64,000 nt of DNA from Acidovorax carolinensis (GTDB lineage: Bacteria; Pseudomonadota; Gammaproteobacteria; Burkholderiales; Burkholderiaceae_C), in assembly GCF_002157145.1 (NCBI RefSeq), contig NZ_CP021361.1:434001-498000 (forward strand), given 5' to 3'. Under the pieces are notes generated by a model. The model was not told the origin of the DNA, searched no databases, and saw only the letters and a list, made by a program, of their open reading frames with translations. Of the stretch, positions 8,351 to 19,450 are shown one piece after another (the first letter of the stretch is position 1; each line of letters begins with the position of its first letter). The translations under genes were made by a program, and so were the position numbers.

Positions 8351-9832
8351 TTACTGGAAAGCCACCTCGGCAAAGCTGCGCAGCTTGCGGCTGTGCAGGC
8401 GGTGCACGCCGCCGGTGCGCAGTATTTCGACGGCGCGCATGCCGATGCGCAAATGCTGGTCCACGCGCTCGCGGTAGAAATGGTTGGCCATGCCGGGCAG
8501 CTTGATCTCGCCGTGCAGGGGCTTGTCGCTCACGCACAGCAGGGTGCCGTAGGGCACGCGAAAGCGAAAGCCGTTGGCCGCGATGGTGGCGCTTTCCATG
8601 TCCAGCGCCACGGCGCGGCTCTGGCTGAAGCGGCGCTGCGGGGTGTTGTCGGGCAGCAGCTCCCAGTTGCGGTTGTCGGTGCTGGCCACGGTGCCGGTGC
8701 GCATGATGCGCTTGAGCTCGTCGCGGCCCATCTGGGTGACGTCGGCAACGGCCTGTTCCAGCGCCACCTGGATTTCGGCCAGCGCCGGGATGGGCACCCA
8801 TAGCGGCAGGTCTTCATCGAGCACATGGTCTTCGCGCACATAGGCGTGGGCCAGCACGTAGTCGCCCAGCTGCTGGCTGTTGCGCAGGCCGGCGCAGTGG
8901 CCCAGCATCAGCCAGGCGTGCGGGCGCAGCACGGCGATGTGGTCGGTGATGGTCTTGGCGTTGGCCGGGCCCACGCCGATGTTCACCATGCTGATGCCGC
9001 TGCGGTCGGCGCGCACCAGGTGGTAGGCCGGCATCTGCGGCAGGCGCGGTGGTGGTGCGCCCAGTTCGTCGCCGGTCTGGGCGGGCAGGCTGGTGCGGCG
9101 CGTGACCACGTTGCCGGGCTCGATGAAGGCGATGTATTCGCTGTCGGGCTTGGCCATTTCGGCATGGCCCAGGCGCACGAATTCGTCGATGTAGAACTGG
9201 TAGTTGGTGAACAGCACGAAGTTCTGGAACCACTCGGGCTGCGTGCCCGTGTAGTGGCGCAGGCGGTGCAGCGAATAATCCACGCGCGGCGCGGTGAACA
9301 GCGACAGCGGCAGCGCCTCGCCCGGGCGGTGCTGGTGCGTGCCGTTGGCGATCCCGTCGTCCATGGCGGCCAGGTCGGGCAAATCGAACAGGTCGCGCAT
9401 CAGCATGCGGCGCTCGGGCGTCAGGGTGCCTTCCACATGGTCGTGTTCGGCAAACGAGAAGTGGATGGGGATAGGGTGGGCGCTGGTGCCCACTTCCAGC
9501 TCGACGTTGTGGCTGTTGCGCAGCAGGCGGAACTGTTCGGCGTAGTAGCCGGCAAACAGGTCGGGCCGCGTGAGCGTGGTCTCGAAACGCCCTGGGCCCT
9601 CGACAAAGCCATAGGCCAGCTTGCTGTCGGTGCGCGCCACGGTGCTGGTGTGCACGCGAACGAACGGGTAGAACGCCCGCACGGCGCCATCGGGCGTTTC
9701 GCCGGCCACAAAGCGCTGCATGGCGGCGCGCAGGTGGCCGATCTGCTGCTGGTAGATGCGCTGCACCTGGGCCAGGGCGTCGGCGGGGTCGGTGTGGCGG
9801 GTAGGGGCGATGAAGTCGGGAATCTGGGGCAT
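8351..9832 (-). CDS. amn: AMP nucleosidase
   Basis: A 493-residue enzyme hydrolysing AMP to adenine and ribose 5-phosphate, which tunes the adenylate pool. Length is close to E. coli Amn (484). The N-terminal half holds the AMP-nucleosidase-specific domain (AFYPFVRVHT, ETTLTRPDLF). The C-terminal half is a nucleoside-phosphorylase fold with the phosphate-site GVGPANAKT, the LMLGHCAGLR strand and the base/ribose-binding ALDMESATIAANG whose Met-Glu pair is characteristic. ATG at 9832 is preferred over a 34-residue upstream extension that shows no homology. It stands alone, flanked by a GGDEF/EAL gene upstream. Confidence 0.95.
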   Translation of the reverse strand: MPQIPDFIAPTRHTDPADALAQVQRIYQQQIGHLRAAMQRFVAGETPDGAVRAFYPFVRVHTSTVARTDSKLAYGFVEGPGRFETTLTRPDLFAGYYAEQFRLLRNSHNVELEVGTSAHPIPIHFSFAEHDHVEGTLTPERRMLMRDLFDLPDLAAMDDGIANGTHQHRPGEALPLSLFTAPRVDYSLHRLRHYTGTQPEWFQNFVLFTNYQFYIDEFVRLGHAEMAKPDSEYIAFIEPGNVVTRRTSLPAQTGDELGAPPPRLPQMPAYHLVRADRSGISMVNIGVGPANAKTITDHIAVLRPHAWLMLGHCAGLRNSQQLGDYVLAHAYVREDHVLDEDLPLWVPIPALAEIQVALEQAVADVTQMGRDELKRIMRTGTVASTDNRNWELLPDNTPQRRFSQSRAVALDMESATIAANGFRFRVPYGTLLCVSDKPLHGEIKLPGMANHFYRERVDQHLRIGMRAVEILRTGGVHRLHSRKLRSFAEVAFQ

Positions 9833-9899
9833 GGGCCTATTGTCCACATGCGCACGGGGAAGCGTGTGACAGCGGCGCGCCAGCAGGCGTTTGGGTGCC

Positions 9900-11963
9900 C
9901 TAGGGCGACAGCCAGCGGTGGGCGGCCTGTGCATCCATCGGGGCCGACACCAGAAAGCCCTGCACCAGGTCGCAACCCAGCCGGTGCAGTAGGTCTTTCT
10001 GGTTCGCCGTTTCGACGCCCTCGGCCACGGTCTTGAGCTGCAGGCTGTGGCCCATCTGGATGATGGCGGTGACGATGGCCACGTCGTCAGCGCTTTGCGG
10101 CGTGTCCATGACGAACGACCGGTCGATCTTGAGCTTGTCGATGGGGTAGCGCTTGAGGTAGGCCAGCGAGGAATAGCCCGTGCCGAAATCGTCGATGGTG
10201 ACGCCCACGCCCAGCGTCTTGATGGCGTTGAGGGTTTCCAGCACCTGCCCCGTGTGGTGCATCAGCACCGATTCGGTGAGTTCGATTTCCAGGAACCGCG
10301 GTGCCAGCCCGGTGGCATGCAGCACGGCGGCTATTTCGCCGGCCACGTCGCGCTGGCGAAACTCCAGCGCCGACAGGTTGACGGCCACCGGCACCATGGC
10401 CAGGCCTTCGTCCTGCCAGGCCTTGAGCTGGCGGCAGGCCTCGTGCATGACCCAGCGGCCAATCGGGGTGATGAGCCCACGCGATTCGGAGAAGGTGATG
10501 AATTCGTCCGGGCCCACCAGGCCCCGCTCGGGGTGGCGCCAGCGCACCAGGGCCTCAAAGCCCTGCAGCGAGCCGTCGGCCAGGGAGATCTGCGGCTGGT
10601 AGTGCAGCACGAACGCGTTGTTGGCGATGGCCTCGCGCAGCAGGCGCTCCTGGTGCAGCACGTCGGTGGCGCGCACGTTCATGCCGGGCTGGTAGAACTG
10701 CCGGTTGCCCCGGCCACTGTCCTTGGCGTAGTGCATGGCCGTGTCGGCGCAGCGCAGCAGCCCTTCGGCGGTGTTGTCGTCGCCCGGAGACACGCTGATG
10801 CCGATGGAGGGCGACATCGTGAGCGGCAGGTGGTCCACGGTGAAGACGCTGCGCATGGCATCAAGCAGTTTGTCGGCCACCAGGGCGGCGTCCTCGGGCG
10901 AGTGGATGTCGGTCAGCACCGCCACGAATTCGTCGCCGCTGAGCCGTGCCACCAGATCGGTGTCGCGCACGCTGTGGCGCAGGCGTTCGGCCACATCGCA
11001 CAGCAACTGGTCGCCAGCGTGGTGGCCCAGCGAATCGTTGACGGTCTTGAAGTGGTCCAGGTTGATGAACAGCACCGCCACCATGAACTTGCGCCGGCGT
11101 GCCATCGACAGCACCTTGCCCAGCTGTTCCATCAGAAAGCGGCGATTGGGCAGCTGGGTCAGGGTGTCGTGCAGTGCCAGAAAGGTTTCGCGCTCCTGTG
11201 CCTCTTTGCGGGCCGTGATGTCGCGCACCACCACCACGCGGTAGTCGGAATGCAGTTGCGGCATGGTCTTGCCCACCACCTCGACGGGGATGGCGTGCCC
11301 GTCCTTGTGCCGAATGGTCACCTCATAGGGGTCTTCGCGGCCCGAGCGCGTGTACTCATAGGCCACGGCCCGCCACTCATGGCTGATGAAGTTGAAGATC
11401 GACAGGCCCATCACTTCCGGCAGGGTGTAGCCCGTAAGCCGCGTCAACGCTTCGTTGCCGTCAGTGATCAGCCCGTCGCGGTGAAAGAGAATGGCTTCAT
11501 CGGTGATTTCGGTGAATTTGCGCATGCGCTCTTCACTCTGGCGCACGGTACTCTCGGCTTGCCAGCGGTCGGTGATGTCCGTGATCAGCACGAACGAGCC
11601 CAGTTGTTGTTTCTGCGGGCTGAAGTGAGGGATCAGGTTGACCTCGATCATGCGGGACTCTCCGCTGGGGATGGTCTGTTCGCGCATGTACTTCACATGC
11701 TCCCCGCGGGTCGAGCGCTCGATGTAGGGCTGTATGGCCAACCAGGCCTTGTTGCCAATGGCCTCCTGCACGGTCAGGCCCACGATGGATGCGACGGAAT
11801 GCCCGTTGTAGGCGGCATAGCCCTGGTTGGCAAACTGGCAGCGCAGGCCGGGCAGGTCGAAATAGGCCATCAGAGCCGGGACGGAGTCGGCGATGAGACG
11901 CAGCAACGCATCGCTGGAGCCCTGGGGACCAGAAATGGAGGCTTCTGTGGTCAGTTCTTGCAT
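9900..11963 (-). CDS. PAS-PAS-GGDEF-EAL cyclic-di-GMP signalling protein
   Basis: A 687-residue protein with two PAS sensor domains (about residues 20-135 and 145-260), a GGDEF domain (about 275-435) and an EAL domain (about 445-685). The GGDEF active loop reads LSGDEF, an accepted variant, so cyclase activity is possible. The EAL domain keeps GFEALVRWRHP, ELTESVLM, TIDDFGTGYSSL and AEGVET, so c-di-GMP phosphodiesterase activity is likely. No transmembrane helix or signal peptide is evident, so it should be cytoplasmic and sense a soluble or redox/gas cue through PAS. It is monocistronic, and the net sign of its effect cannot be predicted from sequence. Confidence 0.93.
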   Translation of the reverse strand: MQELTTEASISGPQGSSDALLRLIADSVPALMAYFDLPGLRCQFANQGYAAYNGHSVASIVGLTVQEAIGNKAWLAIQPYIERSTRGEHVKYMREQTIPSGESRMIEVNLIPHFSPQKQQLGSFVLITDITDRWQAESTVRQSEERMRKFTEITDEAILFHRDGLITDGNEALTRLTGYTLPEVMGLSIFNFISHEWRAVAYEYTRSGREDPYEVTIRHKDGHAIPVEVVGKTMPQLHSDYRVVVVRDITARKEAQERETFLALHDTLTQLPNRRFLMEQLGKVLSMARRRKFMVAVLFINLDHFKTVNDSLGHHAGDQLLCDVAERLRHSVRDTDLVARLSGDEFVAVLTDIHSPEDAALVADKLLDAMRSVFTVDHLPLTMSPSIGISVSPGDDNTAEGLLRCADTAMHYAKDSGRGNRQFYQPGMNVRATDVLHQERLLREAIANNAFVLHYQPQISLADGSLQGFEALVRWRHPERGLVGPDEFITFSESRGLITPIGRWVMHEACRQLKAWQDEGLAMVPVAVNLSALEFRQRDVAGEIAAVLHATGLAPRFLEIELTESVLMHHTGQVLETLNAIKTLGVGVTIDDFGTGYSSLAYLKRYPIDKLKIDRSFVMDTPQSADDVAIVTAIIQMGHSLQLKTVAEGVETANQKDLLHRLGCDLVQGFLVSAPMDAQAAHRWLSP

Positions 11964-12113
11964 GTTGGGGTGCCGGTTACACCAGTTACATCGGTTATAG
12001 CCGATTGACCTGACGCGAAGCCTAAGGGCAACTCCGCATGGTGGGCGGCACGGCGTGCCGGTTGCTCCGTGCTATTTCTGTCACCATGTTGCAGGGTCTG
12101 TAAAGAAAGGTGT

Positions 12114-13393
12114 ATGAGCCCCATGCAGGATTTTGCAGATTTTTCTACGGCGCTGGCCGTGCTGGCGAGCGCGGCCGGATGCGGCTTGCTGATGGGCATC
12201 GAGCGGGAGCGTCGCAAGGGGGCAGGGCCTGACCGGGCGCTGGCCGGGGTCCGGTCGTTCACCCTGGCAGCCATCGGCGGTGCCACCGCCGCGCTGACTG
12301 GAATTCCTGCACTGATGGCGGTTGGGGCGGCATTGGTGGCGGCCCTGACGGTGGTTGCCTATGCCCGGGACCGCTCTGGCGACCCGGGCGTGACCACCGA
12401 GATCGCCCTGCTGCTGGCCTACCTGATCGGAGTGACCTGCGCGCGCGATCAGTTGCTGGCCGCAGCCCTGGCGGTGGTGGTGACCGGGCTGCTGGCGCTG
12501 CGGGACACGCTGCACCAGTTTGCCAACCAGTGGCTGCAGCCCGGCGAGGTGCGCAGCGGGCTCATCTTGGCCGCGCTGGCCTTGCTGGTGTATCCATTGG
12601 CGCCGGACACACCCCTGTGGCAGGGGGTGCTGAACCCCCAGGTGATGGTGCGTCTGGTGATTGTGCTGCTGGTGATCCAGTCGCTGGCGCATGTGGCCAA
12701 GCGCCTGATGCAGGCACGCCATGCGCTGGCGCTGTCGGCGCTGGCGTCTGGGTTTGTGTCGAGCACGGCCACCATTGCCAGTCTGGGCATGGAGGTGCGC
12801 GCCGGGCGGGGCGCGCCGCGTGCCCATGCGGGGGCTGCCGTGCTTTCGTGCGTGGCCACCATGGTCCAGATCGCCGTGGTGGCCACCACCGTACAGCCGC
12901 AGTGGCTGGCGCGGCTGTGGTTGCCCGCACTGGCGGGGGGTGTGTGGCGGCCGCTTTGGGATGGTGGAGCGGGCGGGGCACGGCGCACCGGCTGGCGTCT
13001 GCACCTGATGCCGAGGCGGTGCCCGGCGTGTTGCCCGATGCCCCCATGTTCAAGTTGCGCGATGCCTTGCTCATTGCGGCCTTGCTCACGGGTATTCAGG
13101 TGGGGGTGCATCTGTTGACGGCGTGGCAAGGCGACGCGGGCATGCTCGCAGGCGCCCTGCTGGCGGCGCTGGCGGATGTGCACGCAGCCACCGCAGCGGT
13201 GCTGGTGCGGGGCGGCCCGGACAGCGCGGCGGGGCCCGCCATTGCTTCGGCCCTGATGGCTGCGCTGCTGGTGCACGCCTGCAGCAAATGTGCCGTGGCA
13301 CTGGCCAGCGGGGGCTGGCGCTATGCGCTGGCCGTGGCGCCAGGTATCGTGGCGCACACGCTGGCATTTGTGGGCGTGTTTGCCCTGCAATAG
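12114..13393 (+). pseudogene. MgtC/DUF4010 family membrane protein, reading frame broken near 12935-12940
   Basis: The frame starting at 12114 (after an agaaagg ribosome site) encodes an MgtC-like N-terminus with GCGLLMGIERERRKG, then repeated hydrophobic helices of the DUF4010 type. At the six-G run 12935-12940 the homology switches frame: reading continues as GGCVAAALGWW to a stop at 13393. Restoring one G joins the parts into one protein of about 426 residues with roughly a dozen membrane segments. As given, the first frame ends at 13118 with a nonsense tail. A sequencing deletion in the G run is the simplest explanation; true inactivation cannot be excluded. Its transport substrate is unknown. 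Confidence 0.75.
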
Positions 13394-13494
13394 CCCCCAG
13401 GGTGAGGTTGGAGCGGCACACCTTGCGGCGCTTTATGGCCCCCTCTGCGTGCGCTGGCGTGCCCGCGCACAAGGGCGCACCGGATAATCGCCCC

Positions 13495-14900
<1,406 letters not shown>

Positions 14901-14904
<4 letters not shown>

Positions 14905-15368
14905 TCAGCCTGTTGCAGCGCGTGCGGCAGGCGCGCGTGGAGGTGGACGGGCAGGTCGTAGGCGCTATTGGCGCGGGCCTGCTGGTACTGGTGTGCGCCG
15001 AGCGGGGCGACACCGAGGCCGAGGCCGACAAGTTGCTGGCCAAGATGCTCAAGCTGCGCATCTTCAGCGACGACGCGGGCAAGATGAACAAGAGCGTGCA
15101 GGACCTGGACGGCCAGGGCGGGGCCGGCGGCCTGCTGCTGGTCAGCCAGTTCACGTTGGCGGCCGACACCACGGGCGGCAACCGCCCCAGTTTCACGCAG
15201 TCGGCGGCCCCCGATGAGGGACGCAGGCTTTATGACTACTTGGTGGCACAGGCCCGCGCTGCCCATCCCGAGGTGGCCACGGGCCGGTTTGCGGCCGACA
15301 TGCAGGTGCACCTGGTGAACGACGGACCGGTGACGATTCCACTGCGCGTGGCGCCTGCTGCCGGGTAG
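14901..15368 (+). CDS. dtd: D-aminoacyl-tRNA deacylase
   Basis: A 155-residue homodimeric proofreading enzyme that hydrolyses D-aminoacyl-tRNA and glycyl-tRNA(Ala). It begins [17 protein letters not shown] and carries the catalytic SQFTLAADT segment and the cross-subunit NDGPVTIPL motif containing the chirality-sensing Gly-cisPro. A short Gly-rich insert (GQGGAGG) precedes the SQFTL strand, which is common in betaproteobacteria. The ATG overlaps the dbpA stop, so both are expected from one transcript. Length is normal for the family (about 145-155). Confidence 0.96.
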
Positions 15369-15465
15369 CCGCTCTTCCCACTCGTGCTCGCCTTCGGCGA
15401 TTTCATTTCAGTCACGGTGATGGTGGTGTGCGGGGCTACGATGTGTTTTTTCGGAGGATTTGTCC

Positions 15466-15912
15466 ATGTACGAAAAGATTCTGGTTCCTGTGGATGGCAG
15501 CGCCACCTCGCTCACAGGGTTGCAAGAAGCCATTGCGCTGGCGCGGGTGATGGGCTCGACGATCCGGTTGCTGCATGTGGTGGATGAAATCTCGTTCATG
15601 ACGAGCTTCGAGTCCAGCATGGCACTGACCGCGGAAGTGTTTGACACGCTCAAGAAGACGGGCCAGGACGTGCTGCAGGACGCCCAGAACCGGGTGCGTG
15701 CGGCCGGCGTTCCGGTGGAGGCCGAGCTGTACGAAAGCTACGCCGGGCGTGTGAGCGATCTGGTCATCGCGAAAGCCAAGGAATGGGGCGCGCAGCTCAT
15801 CGTGCTGGGCACCCATGGCCGGCGCGGCGTGGGCCGGATGCTGCTGGGCAGCGATGCCGAGCAGGTGCTGCGCCAGTCGCCGGTGCCGGTGCTGCTGGTG
15901 CGCGGCGCCTGA
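15466..15912 (+). CDS. Universal stress protein UspA family
   Basis: A 148-residue single-domain Usp protein. It has the N-terminal KILVPVDGSATS strand-loop and the ATP-binding signature GTHGRRGVGRMLLGS near residues 110-124 followed by VLRQSPVPVLLV, so it likely binds ATP. The ATG at 15466 sits nine bases after a GGAGG ribosome site; a TTG two codons earlier is also possible. Usps of this class respond to stationary phase, hypoxia or stress, but no operator is visible. It lies 97 bases after dtd and 69 bases before the P-type ATPase, in the same direction. Confidence 0.92.
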   Translation: MYEKILVPVDGSATSLTGLQEAIALARVMGSTIRLLHVVDEISFMTSFESSMALTAEVFDTLKKTGQDVLQDAQNRVRAAGVPVEAELYESYAGRVSDLVIAKAKEWGAQLIVLGTHGRRGVGRMLLGSDAEQVLRQSPVPVLLVRGA

Positions 15913-15981
15913 TCAGCGTGTGTGTTGGCCACTGGGCGAGCACTTTCCGGTTCGCTCCCGGGCCATCAAAACCATTCCATC

Positions 15982-18540
15982 ATGACGCCTTCTTCTGGCG
16001 CATCTGCGCAGAGTTTCTGGACCCTGTCTGCGCAGGCCCTGTGCGCCCAGTTGCAGTGCACGGCGGAGGGTCTGACCGACCTTGATGCGCAGGCCCGGCT
16101 GGCGCAATACGGGCCCAACGCCGATGCCCCGCCGCAGGCCAAAGGGCTGCTGGCGGCGGTCGGCCGGCGGCTGCGCGAGCCGTTGTCGCTGATCCTGCTG
16201 GGCGCTGGCGCGGTCTCGGTGGTTACGGGCGATGGCGTGGGCGGCGGCATCATCGTGACCATTCTGGGCCTGTCGATCGGGCTCGACACCGTGCAGGAAG
16301 GGCGGGCCAATCGTGCGGCCGAGATGCTGCGCCGGTCTGTGGCGCTGCGTGCCGAGGTGCTGCGGGGCGGCGTGTTTCGCCAGGTGCCGGTGGAAGAGGT
16401 GGTGCCTGGCGACGTGATGCGCGTGCGCGCGGGCGACATCATCGCCGCCGATGCCCTGGTGATGGATAGCGAGGCCTTCACGGCCGGTGAAGCCGCCCTG
16501 ACCGGCGAGCCCTATCCCGTGGAAAAGCGCCCCGGCGTGGTAACCGCCACCTCGCCGGGCGAGGCCAGCAATGCCCTGTTTCGCGGCGCGGTGGCGCAGA
16601 CGGGCGAGGCGCAGGCGCTGGTGGTGGGCACCGGCCGCAACACGCTGTTTGGCGCCGCCGCCGCCGTGCTGGGCGAGGGGCAGGAGGTGTCGGCCTTCCA
16701 GCGCGACATGCATGCCTTTGGCCTGATCACCGCCCGCCTCACGCTGGCGCTGGTGGTGGTGGTGCTGGCCACGCACATGCTGTTTGGCCGCCCGGTGCTC
16801 GAATCGTTGATGTTTGCGGTGGCACTGGCGGTGGGGCTTACGCCCGAGCTGCTGCCCATGATCACCACCGTGACGTTGTCGCGCGGCGCCTTGCGCATGG
16901 CGGGGCGCAAGGTCATCGTCAAGCGGCTGGCGGCCATTCATGACCTGGGCGCCATGACGGTGCTGTGCACCGACAAGACCGGCACGCTGACCAGTGCCGA
17001 GATTGCCCTGTCGCGCAGCCTGGATGCCGCCGGACAGGACGATCCGCAGGCGGCCCGGCTGGGCGCCATTGCGGCCAGCCTGGGCGGCGACCGGGGCGCG
17101 CTGGATGCGGCGCTGCTGGCCAGCCACCCCGAGGCGGCGCAGGGCTGGAGGATGCTGCAGCGCCATGCGTTCGATTTCACCCGCCGCGTCGGCAGCGTCT
17201 GGGCCGAGGGGGCGGACGGGCGCCTGCTGATCGTCAAGGGCGCGCCCGAGGCGGTGCTGGCCCTGTGCATGCGCCACCGCGTGGGCGGCGCGGAGCAACC
17301 CCTGGGCGACGCCGGGCGGGCGCAGGGGCTGGCGCGGGTGCATGCGCTGGCCCAGGACGGGCTGCGCGTGGTGGCCGTGGCCTCGCGCAAAAGGCCCGAC
17401 AGCGCCAGCGCTGCGCGAGCGCTGACCGTGGCCGACGAGACCGACCTCGTCTGGGAGGGCCTGTGCGCCTTTGCCGACCCGGCCAAGCCCACGGCGGCGG
17501 CGGCCATTGCCCGGCTGTCGGCGGCCGGCGTGCGCCTGAAGATCCTGTCGGGCGACGACCCCATCGTGGTGCAGCGGCTGGCGCGGCAGGTGGGCTTGCG
17601 CGCCGACCAGGTGCTGACCGGCGCTGATTTGGCCGCCCTCACCGACGATGCCCTGGCCGTGCAGGTGCAGTCGGTGGACATCTATGGCCGCCTCGCACCC
17701 GACCAGAAGGCGCGCATTGTGCGGGCGCTGCGGTCGCGTGGGGCAGTGGTGGGCTTCCTGGGCGACGGCATCAACGACGCCCCCGCGCTCAAGGTGGCCG
17801 ACGTCGGGCTGTCGGTGGAAGGCGCCAGTGGCGTGGCCCAGGCAGCGGCCGACATGATTTTGATGGCATCCGACCTGGAGGTGGTGGCCGATGGCGTGGA
17901 GGAGGGCCGGCGCACTTTCGTCAACATCCTCAAATATGTGCGCATGGGTGCCAGCTCCAACTTCGGCAACATGCTGTCGATGGCGGTGGCCTCGCTGTTC
18001 CTTCCGTTCTTGCCCATGCTGCCCACGCAGATCCTGCTGAACAACCTGCTGTACGACTTTTCGGAAATCGGCATACCGCTGGACACGGTGCGTCCCGAGG
18101 CCATTGCGCAACCCCAGGTGTGGGACATGCAGGGCTTGCTGCGTTTTGCCGGCACCATGGGGCCGCTGTCGTCGCTGTTCGATCTGGCCACGTTCGGTGG
18201 GCTGCTGTGGCTGTTTCAGGCCACGCCCGAGGAATTTCGCACGCTGTGGTTCATGGAGTCGATGGCCACGCAGATTCTGGTGATCTTCATCATCCGCACC
18301 CGCGCCCGGCCATGGCGCGATCTTGCGCACCCGGCCCTGGTGGCGTCGTCACTCATCGCCTTGCTGGTGGCCATGGCGCTGCCGTTCACGCCGGTGGGCG
18401 CCTGGTTCGGTTTTGTGGCGCCCCCCGCCGATATGCTGGCGGGCATGGGCGCGCTGGTGCTGGGCTATCTGGTCTGTGCGCAGTGGCTCAAGGCCTACGC
18501 GCTGGCGGATCGCTCCCGCCCGCTGGCGCCGCGGCGTTAG
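15982..18540 (+). CDS. Cation-translocating P-type ATPase, MgtA-like
   Basis: An 852-residue inner-membrane P-type ATPase. Features in order: N-terminal cation-ATPase domain (GLTDLDAQARLAQYGPN), the actuator with TGEPYPVEK, membrane helix M4 with VGLTPELLPMITTVTLSRGA, the phosphorylation motif CTDKTGTLT (Asp about 331), a nucleotide-binding domain with KGAPE, the hinge GDGINDAPALK, and six C-terminal helices. The GLTPELLPM motif resembles MgtA/MgtB magnesium importers rather than SERCA or heavy-metal pumps, so Mg2+ uptake is the best guess. A TTG 20 codons upstream is a less likely start. An MgtC-type gene lies 2.6 kb upstream, but a functional link is speculative. Confidence 0.88.
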   Translation: MTPSSGASAQSFWTLSAQALCAQLQCTAEGLTDLDAQARLAQYGPNADAPPQAKGLLAAVGRRLREPLSLILLGAGAVSVVTGDGVGGGIIVTILGLSIGLDTVQEGRANRAAEMLRRSVALRAEVLRGGVFRQVPVEEVVPGDVMRVRAGDIIAADALVMDSEAFTAGEAALTGEPYPVEKRPGVVTATSPGEASNALFRGAVAQTGEAQALVVGTGRNTLFGAAAAVLGEGQEVSAFQRDMHAFGLITARLTLALVVVVLATHMLFGRPVLESLMFAVALAVGLTPELLPMITTVTLSRGALRMAGRKVIVKRLAAIHDLGAMTVLCTDKTGTLTSAEIALSRSLDAAGQDDPQAARLGAIAASLGGDRGALDAALLASHPEAAQGWRMLQRHAFDFTRRVGSVWAEGADGRLLIVKGAPEAVLALCMRHRVGGAEQPLGDAGRAQGLARVHALAQDGLRVVAVASRKRPDSASAARALTVADETDLVWEGLCAFADPAKPTAAAAIARLSAAGVRLKILSGDDPIVVQRLARQVGLRADQVLTGADLAALTDDALAVQVQSVDIYGRLAPDQKARIVRALRSRGAVVGFLGDGINDAPALKVADVGLSVEGASGVAQAAADMILMASDLEVVADGVEEGRRTFVNILKYVRMGASSNFGNMLSMAVASLFLPFLPMLPTQILLNNLLYDFSEIGIPLDTVRPEAIAQPQVWDMQGLLRFAGTMGPLSSLFDLATFGGLLWLFQATPEEFRTLWFMESMATQILVIFIIRTRARPWRDLAHPALVASSLIALLVAMALPFTPVGAWFGFVAPPADMLAGMGALVLGYLVCAQWLKAYALADRSRPLAPRR

Positions 18541-18558
18541 CCCGGCAATTGCCCGGGC

Positions 18559-19299
18559 CTACTGCCGCCAGAAAAACAGTCCCGCCATCACCAGCCCTGT
18601 GGCCACGATGCCCCAGCGCAGCCAGGGCGCCGGAATGCGCCGCGCCACGCGCGCGCCGCCGTAGCCGCCCAGCGTGGCGGCCACCATCATCAGCAATGCC
18701 TCGCGCCACAGCACCAGGCCGCCAGCGGCATAGATGGCCACGGCAATCGCGGTGAGCAGGGCTGACACCCAGTTTTTCAGGCCATTCATGGCGTTCAGGT
18801 TCGTCTGGCCCAAAAGGCCGAACAGGGCCAACAGCAAAATGCCCAGCCCGCCGTTGAAGTAGCCGCCATATGCCGCCACGGCCAGCACGCCCGCGGTGGC
18901 CTTGGCGGTCGACGGCTTGCCACCGGCCAGCAGCCGGCGCAGTTGCGGCCCGAACGCAAACAGCGCCGTGGCCGCCAGCAGCAGCCAGGGCACCACGCGG
19001 CGGAAGGTGGCGTCGGGCGTGACCAGCAGCAGCGCCGCACCCGCCGCACCGCCGATGAGCGACAGCACCACCAAGAGGCGCATCGACAGCCCGGGCGGCG
19101 GGGCGGTGTCTTCGCGAAAGCCCCAGGCGCCCGCCATGTAGCCGGGCAGCAGTGCCACGGTGCCGGTGGCATTGGCCACCACGGGCGGCACGCCGGTGAA
19201 GACGAGGGCGGGCAGTGTCAGAAAGCTGCCGCCACCGGCGACGGCATTGAGGGCGCCGGCAACGAAGGCGGCGGTGAGCAGCAGGGCAATTTCGAACAT
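18559..19299 (-). CDS. TauE/SafE (DUF81) family permease
   Basis: A 246-residue integral membrane protein with about seven to eight helices and the family's two repeated signatures. The first is in GALNAVAGGGSFLTLPAL near the start; the second is in GYFNGGLGILLLALFGLLGQ. Members move sulfite, sulfoacetate or other organic/inorganic anions. The start at 19299 gives a hydrophobic N-terminus beginning MFEIALLL; the longer reading adds 39 residues without homology. It is convergent with the P-type ATPase (18 bases apart) and has no sulfur gene beside it, so its substrate is unassigned. Confidence 0.85.
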   Translation of the reverse strand: MFEIALLLTAAFVAGALNAVAGGGSFLTLPALVFTGVPPVVANATGTVALLPGYMAGAWGFREDTAPPPGLSMRLLVVLSLIGGAAGAALLLVTPDATFRRVVPWLLLAATALFAFGPQLRRLLAGGKPSTAKATAGVLAVAAYGGYFNGGLGILLLALFGLLGQTNLNAMNGLKNWVSALLTAIAVAIYAAGGLVLWREALLMMVAATLGGYGGARVARRIPAPWLRWGIVATGLVMAGLFFWRQ

Positions 19300-19450
19300 G
19301 TCTCTCCTGATGGCTTGGGGCGTTTTGCGGCTTGCACCGAAGGGAGGATGGTAGGGGCTGGCGCCGTTCCCGCCCTTCGCGGTTTTGTGAATCTGCTGTG
19401 CGCAAAAGTGGCGCAATCGCGGCGCGGCCCCGCAGGGGCAAGAGTCAGAG

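Noticed and set aside
10047..12008. Long plus-strand frame opposite the GGDEF/EAL gene
   Set aside because: Low-complexity Val/His/Gly shadow of a well-supported gene.
12900..13000. Programmed -1 frameshift in the MgtC/DUF4010 gene
   Set aside because: No slippery heptamer with downstream pseudoknot could be argued, and other genes show the same one-base loss in G/C runs, so error is simpler.
15913..18330. 805-residue antisense frame opposite the P-type ATPase
   Set aside because: Shadow frame without recognisable motifs.
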